From: Sinorhizobium terangae
Lineage (GTDB): Bacteria; Pseudomonadota; Alphaproteobacteria; Rhizobiales; Rhizobiaceae
DNA: 64,000 bases
Reading direction: 5' to 3'
NCBI RefSeq assembly: GCF_029714365.1
Contig: NZ_CP121659.1
Coordinates: 1,612,001-1,676,000 of the forward strand
In this document: one piece after another, positions 18,083 through 26,810 of the stretch
Position numbering within the stretch: position 1 is the first letter of the stretch
Layout: the number at the start of each line of letters is the position of its first letter
The notes under the pieces: model-generated
The model's database searches: none
Seen by the model: the letters and a program-made list of their open reading frames with translations, nothing else
Told to the model about the DNA's origin: nothing
Position numbers and translations under genes: made by a program

Positions 18083-18550
18083 TGTCGAGCTCCTTCAGGG
18101 TATTTTGAAGGAAGGCGGGTCGCCCCGCATTCTTATCTTGAAAAATCGAAACCGGAAATGGGCCCGCAAATGGGGCTACGACCTCCGGAGAACCGGAGCG
18201 CGCGTCAATCGATCGATAGAAAGAAAAGGCGCGGAACCGGTCAGACCAGGAAAGACCCGGCCCAGAGGCGTGTCATCACGGGAATATGCATGCATGCCTC
18301 CATCGGTTCGCGTTGAAGATGAGTGAGCTTTAAACCCATTCGCGCGCCCGCGCCAGATTGTCGCGGGCATTTTCTTGCCCATTTTGTAATCATCGTGCCA
18401 GCTGTTGCCGATACGGCACAGATTAGCGAGCGCAAAACCAGCGACATGAAATGTACCCTCCGATGGCGTGGCCACGGGTGGATCGCGGCACGATTCACTG
18501 TCATAGAAGCCGTCGCTTTTCCACGTTCGCTTAGGTTCCGGTGAAGGCCC
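18083..18550. other. Intergenic region between the ABC exporters and trmL
   Basis: 468 bases with no supported protein gene. It holds a small perfect hairpin, CTCCGG-AGAA-CCGGAG (about 18182-18197), in the exporter leader. It also holds a plus-strand terminator-like hairpin (18346-18376) with no gene in front of it. Short frames on both strands here lack ribosome sites. Confidence 0.5.
18346..18376 (+). terminator. Orphan terminator-like hairpin
   Basis: GCCCGCG (18346-18352) and CGCGGGC (18362-18368) form a 7-bp stem with a 9-base loop, followed by ATTTTCTT. Only the plus strand has the T-rich tail. No plus-strand gene ends here, so it either closes an unseen small RNA starting around 18200-18280 or is fortuitous. 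Confidence 0.4.
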
Positions 18551-19012
18551 ATGAACAATCTCCGTATCGCGCTCTACCAGCCGGACATTCCGGGCAATAC
18601 CGGCACGATCCTGCGGCTCGCCGCCTGTCTCGGCCTCGCGGTCGACATCATCGAACCAGCCGGCTTCGATCTGTCGGACCGCAACCTCAAGCGCGCCGGC
18701 ATGGACTACATTGCGGCCGTCACCCTCACCCGCCACGTCAACTGGGAGCGCTTCGAAGCGTGGCGTGCGACCACCGGCAGGCGGCTTGTGCTGGCCTCGA
18801 CCAAGGCGGCGCAGCCCTATACGCGCTTCAGCTTTCGCCCGGACGACATCCTGTTGTTCGGTCGTGAAAGCGCCGGCGTGCCGGACGACGTGCACCAGCG
18901 AGCTGACGGCCGCGTCGTCATCCCGATGGCGCCCGGTCAGCGTTCGCTCAATATCGCCATCTCCGCCGCCATGATCGTCGGCGAAGCGATCCGCCAAAAC
19001 GAGCCTGATTGA
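18551..19012 (+). CDS. trmL: tRNA (cytidine(34)-2'-O)-methyltransferase TrmL
   Basis: A 153-residue SPOUT methyltransferase that 2'-O-methylates the wobble base of tRNA-Leu using S-adenosylmethionine. Family motifs are the opening LRIALYQPDIPGNTGTILRL, LLFGRESAGVP in the trefoil knot, and the closing VVIPMAPGQRSLNIAISAA. Length is typical of this minimal family. ATG 18551 is preceded by GTGAAGG. It is a single gene, convergent with the MFS gene ending at 19030. Confidence 0.94.
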   Translation: MNNLRIALYQPDIPGNTGTILRLAACLGLAVDIIEPAGFDLSDRNLKRAGMDYIAAVTLTRHVNWERFEAWRATTGRRLVLASTKAAQPYTRFSFRPDDILLFGRESAGVPDDVHQRADGRVVIPMAPGQRSLNIAISAAMIVGEAIRQNEPD

Positions 19013-19029
19013 CCGGGCCGCGAAGAACG

Positions 19030-20268
19030 TCATGCCCTGTCCTCTTGTCGCTGCGGCCGCACCGCGGGCAACATTCGGCTTACGAGGCAGATCAGGGCGA
19101 GCGCACCGAGTAACGCACCCGCGCCCGCGAATGTGGCCGCATAGCCCCAGTCGCGGACGAGCGGCTGGCTCGCGAGCGGTGAGACGAATTGTCCGGCAAA
19201 GATGCTGGCTATCAAGGCACCCGAAAGTCGCCCGCGCAAGGCCGACGGCGCGATCGCCAGCAGCGAAGCGGAGAGGTTCGGCGTCATCAATCCCATACTG
19301 ATCCCGGTAATCGCCGTGGCGGCAAGGATTCCGGCATAGGATTGAGCGCTTCCCAATCCGATGTAGCCGGTGCCAAGTGCTGCGAAACCGAGGGCAAAGA
19401 CGCCCATCCGACCGATGCGGCCCCTCACCCGCGAAAAGGAAAGCGCAGCCAGGACGCCGACGACCTGCCCTGCTCCGATTGCGATACCGGCGCGGCTTGG
19501 CTGGGTGATACCGAGGCTTTTCAGATAGAAGGGCAGCTGTGTTGGCAGCATGTAGAAGATCGCAAAGTGCAGGCATGCCGCCAGCAGCACGAGGACAAGC
19601 GGCAAAACGAAACCGGAAGGTGGCTCCTGTTTGACCCCTGCAACCGGCGTAGCACCAGTTCTGCGCGGCTCCGGGATCAGCGCCAACACGGCCGGTAACA
19701 GCACAAAAGCCAGGCAATAGATCGCAAACGGCCCGCGCCAATGGATGTCGGCGAGCAGACCACCGCCCGAGAGGAAGATGGCACCACCGATACCGACGAA
19801 GGCAGCCTGAAACCCCATGTAGCGGTCGCGCGCGGCTCCTTCGAAGAAATCGCCGACAAGCGCGGTTGCCGTCGTCATGATGCCTGCGACGGAGATGCCG
19901 AGGACCGCACGGCCGACAAGCAAGGCCGGCAGGCTGTCAAGCATGAGGCCGGATGATCCAGCCAGCGCGAAGACGACGAGTGAAAGAAGCAGCAGCCGCT
20001 TTCGGCCAAACCGGTCGGCAATGACGCCGGCAACGGGCGCGAGTCCGGCGATGAAGATCGCCGGGAGCGTCAGCATCATGCGGCTAAGCAGCGCCGCGCC
20101 TTCAGTGTCGGCGAAGCGAGCCTCGATGCCGGGCAAGGATGCGGAGATCGTGGCGCCCGACATGATCGTCAAGGCGCTCACGCACAGAAGCGTGAGATTG
20201 CGCCCGCGGGTGCCGGGGGAAAGAACCCCCTGGGCGCCAGCCGTCACGTTGAAGGTTGGACCGCTCAT
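19030..20268 (-). CDS. MFS drug/oxidant exporter in the SoxR-controlled operon
   Basis: A 412-residue major facilitator with twelve predicted helices and the loop motif GVIADRFGRKRLL between helices 2 and 3, typical of proton-driven drug exporters of the DHA type. The start codon overlaps the stop of the FMN reductase gene as ATGA (20265-20268), so the two are one translationally coupled unit under the SoxR-box promoter. This suggests export of a redox-cycling compound. An upstream in-frame extension inside the reductase gene is rejected. Confidence 0.88.
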   Translation of the reverse strand: MSGPTFNVTAGAQGVLSPGTRGRNLTLLCVSALTIMSGATISASLPGIEARFADTEGAALLSRMMLTLPAIFIAGLAPVAGVIADRFGRKRLLLLSLVVFALAGSSGLMLDSLPALLVGRAVLGISVAGIMTTATALVGDFFEGAARDRYMGFQAAFVGIGGAIFLSGGGLLADIHWRGPFAIYCLAFVLLPAVLALIPEPRRTGATPVAGVKQEPPSGFVLPLVLVLLAACLHFAIFYMLPTQLPFYLKSLGITQPSRAGIAIGAGQVVGVLAALSFSRVRGRIGRMGVFALGFAALGTGYIGLGSAQSYAGILAATAITGISMGLMTPNLSASLLAIAPSALRGRLSGALIASIFAGQFVSPLASQPLVRDWGYAATFAGAGALLGALALICLVSRMLPAVRPQRQEDRA

Positions 20269-20840
20269 GCTGCGATCTCGCTGTAAGGTGTCGTCTTGCG
20301 GGCGGTCTTCAATGTCCGTGCCCACCAGGTCAGACGATCCATCATCAGGAACAACGGGGCGCGCATTTCATCGGGCTTGTAGAGATTTCCAGCCGCATCG
20401 AATTTCGACCAGGCTTTCGGGAAAGTGATACCGTCGCGCAAGGTGACCGTATGCAGTTCCCCAAAAACTTGGCGTAGCTGCTCTACGGCTCTGATGCCAC
20501 CCGATGCGCCGCCATAGGAGACGAAGGCAACCGGCTTGGCGTGCCACGGCTCATAGACCGAATCGATCAGTTCCTTCAGCGCGGCGGGATAGCCGTGGTT
20601 ATATTCGGGCGTGACGACGATGAAGGCGTCCGCCTCGGCGACCTTTCGCTCCATCCATTCCGCCGGATCGACCGCCTTTTCGGCGCCACGAGAGGTCTTG
20701 AATCTCACTGGATCTATGATCGTCAGACTGAAAACGCTGGATTCCGAAAGCTCACGGATAAGCCAACTCGCGACGGTATCGCAAAACCGGCCCTGCCGCG
20801 CGCTGCCATAGATCACGGCGAGGGTCATTTTCTCTGTCAT
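20265..20840 (-). CDS. NADPH-dependent FMN/quinone reductase
   Basis: A 191-residue flavodoxin-fold reductase. GSARQGRF binds the FMN phosphate and TPEYNHGYPAALKELID is the family's conserved active-site loop; ASGGIRAVEQLR follows. Such enzymes reduce FMN, quinones, azo dyes or chromate by two electrons, avoiding radical formation. ATG 20840 has AAGGAGC ahead. It is the first gene after a SoxR box (20889-20906), divergent from soxR and coupled to the MFS gene, which supports a role in defence against redox-cycling agents. Confidence 0.9.
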   Translation of the reverse strand: MTEKMTLAVIYGSARQGRFCDTVASWLIRELSESSVFSLTIIDPVRFKTSRGAEKAVDPAEWMERKVAEADAFIVVTPEYNHGYPAALKELIDSVYEPWHAKPVAFVSYGGASGGIRAVEQLRQVFGELHTVTLRDGITFPKAWSKFDAAGNLYKPDEMRAPLFLMMDRLTWWARTLKTARKTTPYSEIAA

Positions 20841-20879
20841 GGGGAATCAGCTCCTTGTTGTCGCTATCAGGGAGCTCAT

Positions 20880-20910
20880 GCTATAGAACCTCAACCATAG
20901 TTGAGGTCAA
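20880..20910 (-). promoter_or_regulatory. SoxR box in a 19-bp-spacer promoter
   Basis: CCTCAACCATAGTTGAGG (20889-20906) is a near-perfect dyad matching the SoxR operator outer half-sites CCTCAA...TTGAGG. On the minus strand it lies between TTGACC (20910-20905) and TATAGC (20885-20880) with a 19-bp spacer. This is the overlong spacing that MerR-family activators correct by distorting DNA. It should drive the reductase-MFS operon. The same dyad lies just 12 bases before the soxR start, so SoxR probably also limits its own synthesis. Confidence 0.88.
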
Positions 20911-20918
20911 TAGCATCC

Positions 20919-21392
20919 ATGGAAAAAGGCAAGGTCGGTGATATTTCGCGCGAGTTGACGGTCGGCGAGGTCGCGGAACGAAGCGGTCTAGCGGTATCGA
21001 CGCTCCATTTTTACGAAACGAAAGGGCTGATCCGAAGCAACCGCAGCCGCGGTAATCAACGGCGCTATCCGCGTGCGGTGCTGAGGCGCGTTGCCGTCAT
21101 CAAGGTCGCTCAGCGCACCGGCATCCCGCTGGCAGAGATCCAGTCGGCGCTCTCGGTTTTGCCGCATGATCGACCTTTGACCGTCGAGGACTGGACGAAA
21201 CTCTCCATGACCTGGCGGCATCATCTGGACGAGCGGATCGCCAAGCTGACGGCGTTGCGCGACCATCTGACTGGATGCATCGGCTGCGGCTGTCTCTCGA
21301 TGCGCGAATGTCCCTTGCGCAATCCTTACGACGTACTCGGCGGCGAAGGAGCCGGCCCGCGCCTGATCGATCCGATGGAGGGAACGGGTTAG
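20919..21392 (+). CDS. soxR: Redox-sensitive MerR-family activator SoxR
   Basis: A 157-residue regulator: an N-terminal MerR winged helix ([20 protein letters not shown]), a dimerisation helix, then four cysteines C120, C123, C125 and C131 (C-x2-C-x-C-x5-C). These hold the [2Fe-2S] cluster whose oxidation switches the protein on. The spacing equals that of enterobacterial SoxR. No soxS is present, as usual outside enterics, where SoxR controls exporters and reductases directly. ATG 20919 is used; the TTG at 20901 would fall inside the operator. The stop overlaps the convergent MFS stop by 4 bases. Confidence 0.95.
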   Translation: MEKGKVGDISRELTVGEVAERSGLAVSTLHFYETKGLIRSNRSRGNQRRYPRAVLRRVAVIKVAQRTGIPLAEIQSALSVLPHDRPLTVEDWTKLSMTWRHHLDERIAKLTALRDHLTGCIGCGCLSMRECPLRNPYDVLGGEGAGPRLIDPMEGTG

Positions 21393-22570
21393 CGCTGCGC
21401 CGGTCTCAGGCGTTCGAGAGTAACCATGCTTGCCAGCGTGCCAAGGGAGCAGAGAAGCGCGAAAGACAAAGCCCACCAGTTTCCCGCCGTGCCGAGAATG
21501 AAGGAAAAGAAGGGTGGAGCGGCGGCGAAGGCGAGATTGAGGGGCAGACCCAGGCGCGCCATGACCGACGCGTACTGTCCTGAGGTGAAGAATACGAGCG
21601 GCATCGTCGCCCGGCTGACCGACATGGCGCCGCTCGAAAGGCCATAGAGCACGAGAAACAGGATGATCGACCATTCGGCTCCGTTGCCGAAAATCAATGC
21701 TAGCAGGGCGAGAGGCATGATTGCCGCCGCGACGAGGCCGGTTGTCAGGCCATCCCAGCGGTTACCGCCCAAAAAATCAAAAAGCCGCGCGGACAATTGG
21801 ACGAAGCCGATCGCCGAACCAAAGCCAACGGCGAGATATTCCGGCACTGCGAAGCTGCGGAAAAGGTCGATAACCACCAATTGGAAACCCCAGGTGACGA
21901 ATCCATTGAGTGCAACAGCGGCCGTAATCAGCGTTGCGACAAGCCGGTCGCGCGCGATTTGCTGCCTGGTCGAAACCTGCGGCGTTCGGCTTCTGGGTGT
22001 GTTGGCATGTACCACGGTTCTTGGCAGAGCAAAGAAATGCAGCGGTGCGCAGACAAGCAGCATCACCGCGCCATATAGCACGAACGTGTTGCGCCAACCG
22101 AACAGCCCCTCAAGATAGACGGTGGCAGGCCAGGAAAGGCTCGGCGCGAGTGCCATGGCGAGCATCTGTGCCCCGATCGCTCGCCGGGCACCCTCGCCCG
22201 CGACCTCGTTCAGGAAGACATGGGCGGAGGTCGTCAAGGTTGCTGCGCCCGCCATGCCAAGGATGGCCCAGGCGGCAAAATAGGAGAGCGTTCCTTCCGC
22301 TCCGGCAAGCAGCCAGAGACCGGGTGCTGCGAAGAGCGAACCGAGCGCCAACACCTGCCGAGCACCGTGGCGGGCATAGAACCCGGCGAGTGACGGCGAA
22401 CACAGCGCCATCGCCACCAGCATGACCGTTGGCCCGAGATAGACGCTCGACGGGTTGAGGCCGAGATCGCCGGCCATTTCTGCTGCCGTCACGGAAACGG
22501 CCATGAACATGGCGCCCCAGGCAATGATCTGCGTTGCGGACAGAACTACGACTGAGCGGAAGACGAGCAT
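21389..22570 (-). CDS. MFS transporter
   Basis: A 393-residue, twelve-helix major facilitator starting [20 protein letters not shown]. The pattern [14 protein letters not shown] at helix 1 and the loop [11 protein letters not shown] resemble MCT/oxalate-formate-type MFS proteins rather than drug/H+ antiporters. Substrate unknown. It converges on soxR with a 4-base overlap and is not in the SoxR operon. No partner gene lies close on its own strand. Confidence 0.8.
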   Translation of the reverse strand: MLVFRSVVVLSATQIIAWGAMFMAVSVTAAEMAGDLGLNPSSVYLGPTVMLVAMALCSPSLAGFYARHGARQVLALGSLFAAPGLWLLAGAEGTLSYFAAWAILGMAGAATLTTSAHVFLNEVAGEGARRAIGAQMLAMALAPSLSWPATVYLEGLFGWRNTFVLYGAVMLLVCAPLHFFALPRTVVHANTPRSRTPQVSTRQQIARDRLVATLITAAVALNGFVTWGFQLVVIDLFRSFAVPEYLAVGFGSAIGFVQLSARLFDFLGGNRWDGLTTGLVAAAIMPLALLALIFGNGAEWSIILFLVLYGLSSGAMSVSRATMPLVFFTSGQYASVMARLGLPLNLAFAAAPPFFSFILGTAGNWWALSFALLCSLGTLASMVTLERLRPAQR

Positions 22571-22730
22571 GAAATAACGACGCCGGAATGAGCGAGGACG
22601 GAACGGCCCTGAGTAGGTGCCGCCTGGCCTTGTAGCGTACTGGTTGCGTCATGGCGACCAGTTTTCCCGGACGCGCTCCGACCCCGCCACGAGCGGAATA
22701 TGCGAGAAAAGCAGCGGTTTCTTCGGGTGA

Positions 22731-22991
22731 TCAGTCTGCGCTTGGCAGCCGGCGCATGGTGAATTCGATTTCATCGCCATCGAGCTGGCGCCAGCTTTCC
22801 ACCTCGGTCCAATAGGCCGCCTTGGGCCAGGTCTCGAACCACTCGCGCGCCTTGGCGCGAGCCGCGCTTCGCTCAAGTCGAAAAGTCTCTCGCACGAAGA
22901 GCTTGTCGCTCCGTGTGGGTTTCTCCCGGCGGTGCCGGGCAATCTGACGCCGCAAGCCTTCAAGCGGCGGTCCTGCGGGTATTCTTGCCAT
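22731..22991 (-). CDS. Small conserved-looking protein of unknown function
   Basis: An 86-residue, strongly basic N-terminal protein (MARIPAGPPLEGLRRQIARH then RREKPTRSDKLFVRETF) with an acidic, Trp-rich end (WFETWPKAAYWTEVESWRQL). I recognise no family. ATG 22991 has GAGGT 9 bases ahead; the frame is open 30 codons further up but that part is Arg/Gly-rich and lacks a ribosome site. It diverges from hemF across 264 bases and precedes the MFS gene by 160 bases on the same strand. Confidence 0.6.
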   Translation of the reverse strand: MARIPAGPPLEGLRRQIARHRREKPTRSDKLFVRETFRLERSAARAKAREWFETWPKAAYWTEVESWRQLDGDEIEFTMRRLPSAD

Positions 22992-23255
22992 GGGCCATAC
23001 CTCTGCAAGGAAGATAGGATGACAGCCTCGCGATTGCCAGCCCCTCGCCCGGCCGCGAGCCCGGACCATGGTCCGCCCCACTGCATGATGGGGATCGGCT
23101 CAAGAGATCATCCTCATCTGGGGCTTATTCCTGCGGTAGACTATTGACGGGGTCGCGCCGCCGTTGCCATTCGGGGAAAAATATGAACTGTGGCGAAACC
23201 ACTCGAATCGGCGGCTTCTCCCGCGCGAGACGCCGCGAATGGAAGCTGAATTCCC

Positions 23256-24167
23256 ATGGAAAGACCGCAATTGCCGCAGGGGCTGCCTGCTGACATCGAA
23301 GACAAGAAGGCCGAGGCAAAGGCGTGGTTCGAAAGCCTGCGCAACACGATCTGCACGGCTTTCGAGGCGCTTGAGGACGACTTGACCGGACCGCTCTCCG
23401 ATCAACCTCCAGGCCGCTTCGTCGGCAAGGACTGGCTGCGCGACGGGGGAGCCGGCGGTGGCGGCCGTATGTCGATGATGGAAGGTCGCGTCTTCGAAAA
23501 GGTGGGCGTCCATACATCCACCGTCCATGGCGAGTTTTCGCCTGAGTTTCGCGGCCAGATTCCCGGTGCGAGCGAAGATCCGCGTTTTTGGGCGTCTGGC
23601 ATTTCGCTGATTGCCCATCCGGTCAACCCCAACGTCCCCGCCGTGCATATGAATACGCGCATGGTCGTGACGACCAGTCACTGGTTCGGCGGTGGTGCCG
23701 ATCTCACGCCGGTTCTCGATCGTCGGCGGATGATGACCGATCCGGACACGATGCTCTTCCACCGGGCCATGGAGATCACCTGCAACCGACACGCGGTCGC
23801 CGATCACGCGAAGTTCAAGGCATGGTGCGACGAGTATTTCTTCCTGAAACACAGGAACGAACCGCGCGGTACCGGCGGCATCTTCTACGACTGGCTGCAC
23901 TCACCCGATGAACTCGGCGGCTGGCATGCGGATTTCGCCTTTACCCGAGACGTTGGCAAAGCCTTCTCTCTCGTCTATCCGAAGATTGTCCGCGCGAATT
24001 TCAACACCTCGTGGACGGAAGAGGATCGTGACGAGCAGTTGGTCCGTCGCGGACGTTACGTCGAATTCAACCTGCTCTACGATCGTGGCACGATTTTCGG
24101 CCTCAAGACGGGCGGGAACGTCGAATCTATCCTCTCCTCCCTGCCCCCGGTTGTGCGCTGGCCTTGA
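23256..24167 (+). CDS. hemF: Oxygen-dependent coproporphyrinogen III oxidase
   Basis: A 303-residue cytosolic enzyme that uses O2 to decarboxylate coproporphyrinogen III to protoporphyrinogen IX in haem synthesis. Conserved segments include [17 protein letters not shown], the active-site loop [10 protein letters not shown] with [25 protein letters not shown], and the closing [19 protein letters not shown]. Length matches the aerobic HemF family. ATG 23256 follows a purine-rich stretch. It supplies haem for, among others, the bc1 complex encoded 10 kb away. I found no clear FNR box upstream. Confidence 0.96.
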   Translation: MERPQLPQGLPADIEDKKAEAKAWFESLRNTICTAFEALEDDLTGPLSDQPPGRFVGKDWLRDGGAGGGGRMSMMEGRVFEKVGVHTSTVHGEFSPEFRGQIPGASEDPRFWASGISLIAHPVNPNVPAVHMNTRMVVTTSHWFGGGADLTPVLDRRRMMTDPDTMLFHRAMEITCNRHAVADHAKFKAWCDEYFFLKHRNEPRGTGGIFYDWLHSPDELGGWHADFAFTRDVGKAFSLVYPKIVRANFNTSWTEEDRDEQLVRRGRYVEFNLLYDRGTIFGLKTGGNVESILSSLPPVVRWP

Positions 24168-24310
24168 CTGCAGCCGGGCGTCGCACAGCGCCCCGCCAAT
24201 CGGACGTGCAAAGATCGCTGTGGCACTTTGACTTGCTGTAGCCTTGAGCGAGACCGAACAAATTCCTGCGACCGGCGTTCTTTCCGCGAGAGGGAGAGAA
24301 GGACCGGCGC

Positions 24311-24589
24311 ATGATTTTCAAGCAACGGACATTCTTCGGCGACGCGCCGGAGCGACAACCAGCCGAGCACCCTGCCGAACTCGAACGCCGCATCGCGCAC
24401 TATCTCGCGGTCTCGCCGGGGCTCGACGCTATCGACGTCACGGTCACCTGCAGCGGCAACACGGTCGTGCTCGGCGGAACTGTGGCAACCAGCGAGGAAG
24501 CCGCCCGCGCGGAGGAAGCGGCGGCGGCCGTCGAGGGCGTCGCCGAGGTGATCAACCACATCGAGATTTCGAAAGTCGGCACAGGGTGA
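24311..24589 (+). CDS. BON-domain protein
   Basis: A 92-residue protein consisting of a charged N-terminus and a single BON domain (about residues 20-88): LERRIAHYLAV, then IDVTVTCSGNTVVLGGTVAT and VEGVAEVINHIEI, the usual alpha-beta-beta order with the central conserved glycine. BON domains bind membranes or lipids, often in stress-related or envelope proteins. There is no signal peptide, so it is probably cytoplasmic. GAGAAGGA precedes ATG 24311. It converges with the Mla-type operon that ends at 24645. Confidence 0.8.
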   Translation: MIFKQRTFFGDAPERQPAEHPAELERRIAHYLAVSPGLDAIDVTVTCSGNTVVLGGTVATSEEAARAEEAAAAVEGVAEVINHIEISKVGTG

Positions 24590-24644
24590 GCGGCGCCAGC
24601 TGAGCCGTCGTGCGCCTAAAACGGCGAAGAACCGAAATCGAAGT

Positions 24645-25262
24645 TCAGATGGAGCTGAGGGTCCAGCTGACGATGTCCGCGGCGACCTGAGCAAAAGCCG
24701 CATCGAGGGCAGCGACAAAGGCGGGGCTGTTCGGGGCTCGCGCAGGCACAGCGGCACGGAAGTCCTTCTGCGTCAGGACAGTGCCGTCCCGATCGTTGAG
24801 CAGTTTGGCGTAGATCTCGACAACCGCCGTGTCCGCCCCTTCTGTGGAGACTTCGAAGGAACGGATTTCGGTAATGAGCTGGTAATCGATCGCCAGGCCC
24901 TGCCCCGGCTTGCCGACACCCTTCACGTTTCCCGTATTATCGAAGGTCTGGACGAGCTTGTCCTGCACCATCCTCGGGAGACGGTCGCCCCACTGTGCCT
25001 TGGCGAGAAATTGCAGTTCCGACCTGGACAGCCGGATTACGATCCGATCGTTGTTGATGGTCTGGAGCGCGGTCGGCTCGGGCACGAGGATTTGCCTGTT
25101 GGTCGACGCCTGCCCTTTGACAATGGGCGCCGTTGCGAGACTGAACGTATCGTTGACGGCGGCGCGCGTGCCGCAACCCGCGAGCGCCATGGCCAATGAG
25201 AAGATAACGGCAGACCGGGTCGCCCTCCCCTTACGCACAACTACCAGCCCCCGAAAATCCAT
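24645..25262 (-). CDS. Transport-auxiliary lipoprotein (PqiC/ABC_trans_aux type) of the Mla-like operon
   Basis: A 205-residue lipoprotein: signal peptide ending LAMALAGC, a lipobox with C32 or so lipidated, then the ABC-transport auxiliary domain. VRFSRSE-like strands (IVIRLSRSELQFLAKAQWGD) and DYQLITEIRSFEV are typical of that family, which supports MCE-type lipid carriers from the outer membrane side. It is the last of four genes (permease, ATPase, MCE, lipoprotein). ATG 25262 is chosen because the longer frame lacks a signal at its start. Confidence 0.85.
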   Translation of the reverse strand: MDFRGLVVVRKGRATRSAVIFSLAMALAGCGTRAAVNDTFSLATAPIVKGQASTNRQILVPEPTALQTINNDRIVIRLSRSELQFLAKAQWGDRLPRMVQDKLVQTFDNTGNVKGVGKPGQGLAIDYQLITEIRSFEVSTEGADTAVVEIYAKLLNDRDGTVLTQKDFRAAVPARAPNSPAFVAALDAAFAQVAADIVSWTLSSI

Positions 25263-25345
25263 ACTGCCAATATCCCCATCCACTTCGGCGCAATACAGTC
25301 TACCCGTCGGGTGCATGCTGCCTGCAAACACTCGATCGACGCGAA

Positions 25346-26716
25346 TCACCGCCGCGTGCGGCCATCATACTGCTTTACCGTTTCGCCCCCGAAAAGCAGC
25401 CTCTGCGGATTTCTATCGAAGTTTGAAATCGTACTCTCCAGGCCCTGTACCGTACGGCGCGTCTCGGTGACCAGAGCCTCCACGTCGCGCAGTCCCGAAT
25501 TCGAGAAACGCCTCAGGTTCTCGGTGATCGGACCGATCTGCGCATTGAGGCTATCGGCCACCTTACGGAACGCCTCGAGCGTCGAACGCGCCTCGGCGGA
25601 AAGCGACGGCGCGTTGGCATCGCCCAGGAAGCCGTCGATCTTCACCAAAATGCCGTCGACCCGGCTCGATGCCGCGTTCAGCTTGTTCGACATCTGCGTG
25701 AAATCGGTAATCGTCTGGTCGATATCCTCCTGCCGTGCGGAGATCTTCGATGCGAAGTCCGATATCCGCGCGACGGTCTGGCGGGCATCGGCACTTGCGG
25801 CCGAGATGTCGTTGACGACCAGTTTGACCTTCTGGGTATCGACCGATTCGATCAGCGTATCGACGCGCTTCAGTGTCTGCTGGGCGTTCCTGCCTACCTC
25901 CTGATAGGTCTCCACGGTCCGCCGGAAGGAGGCGATCATCTCGGAAACTCCGCCGGAGGCGTTCTTGAGGTCATTGCTTACCTGTTCGACATTGCTGACG
26001 ATGCGGTCGATTTTCTTCGGGTCAACCGATTTGATCAACGTGTCGGCGGCCGCAAGCGTCGAGTCGAGTTTCTGGGACGCGGCGCTGACCGTTGTCGAGA
26101 GTTCCCCGACACTCTTCAGGAAATCGTCGATCGCGCCGGAATTGTCGGCAAGCGCCTTGGAAAAGCGCTCGGCATTGCCGATCGTCGTGGTGAGCGGGCC
26201 GCGTACGTCCGTGACGAAGCCTTGTATGTCGCCAATGGCGCTGTTTGCCCGGTCGAGGATTGCGTCTGCAGTTGCCAGCAGGCTGGTGACGCTCGACTGA
26301 TCAGCGAGGATCCGCGCCTGTGTTCCGTTTTCAAGGGCGGTTTTCAGGATGTTCTCGTCGCCCTTGTTGCCGCCACTGAGCTCGATATAGGCCGCACCGG
26401 TCAAACCCTGCACCTCAAGGGTAGCCCTGGTGGATTTGAGTACGGGCGCGTCAGCCGAAACCTCGGTGATCGCGAGCGAAAAGCGCGGATCGTTGGCATC
26501 GATGGCGAGATTGCGGACGGTGCCGACGTTGATGCCGTTGAACCGCACCGGCGAGCCGACCGAAAGTCCGTTGGCCGAGCCCGGGATGTTGACGATCAGG
26601 TCGACCATCTGCCCGCCTCGTCCATACTGCGACATCCAGTAGACGAATCCGAATGCGGCCGCGATGACAAGCACCGTGAAGAAGCCAACAATGGCATAAT
26701 TTGCTTTGGTTTCCAT
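25346..26716 (-). CDS. MlaD-family (MCE domain) lipid-binding protein
   Basis: A 456-residue protein with one N-terminal membrane helix (YAIVGFFTVLVIAAAFGFVYW) and a periplasmic MCE domain (about residues 38-115) containing GLSVGSPVRFNGINVGTV and the LTGAAYIELSGG motif. A long helical tail of about 330 residues follows. The tail is much longer than in E. coli MlaD, resembling MCE proteins that form a tunnel towards the outer membrane. It is third in the operon, binding lipids moved by the permease-ATPase pair. Confidence 0.92.
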   Translation of the reverse strand: METKANYAIVGFFTVLVIAAAFGFVYWMSQYGRGGQMVDLIVNIPGSANGLSVGSPVRFNGINVGTVRNLAIDANDPRFSLAITEVSADAPVLKSTRATLEVQGLTGAAYIELSGGNKGDENILKTALENGTQARILADQSSVTSLLATADAILDRANSAIGDIQGFVTDVRGPLTTTIGNAERFSKALADNSGAIDDFLKSVGELSTTVSAASQKLDSTLAAADTLIKSVDPKKIDRIVSNVEQVSNDLKNASGGVSEMIASFRRTVETYQEVGRNAQQTLKRVDTLIESVDTQKVKLVVNDISAASADARQTVARISDFASKISARQEDIDQTITDFTQMSNKLNAASSRVDGILVKIDGFLGDANAPSLSAEARSTLEAFRKVADSLNAQIGPITENLRRFSNSGLRDVEALVTETRRTVQGLESTISNFDRNPQRLLFGGETVKQYDGRTRR

Positions 26717-26810
26717 TGGCTCTGACTACCTTCGCGACTTCCAGCCGCTCATCCACACTGCTTCGACAACCGGGCTTGCCTGAAGCTTGTCACCATTCAC
26801 CCTGTGAGCA

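Noticed and set aside
14533..18316. Long plus-strand frames opposite the two ABC exporters (487 and 705 codons)
   Set aside because: His/Arg/Asp-rich shadow translations without motifs; the minus strand has complete Walker and signature motifs.
18176..19741. 521-codon minus-strand frame spanning trmL and part of the MFS gene
   Set aside because: It crosses an intergenic gap and two genes, and its composition is shadow-like.
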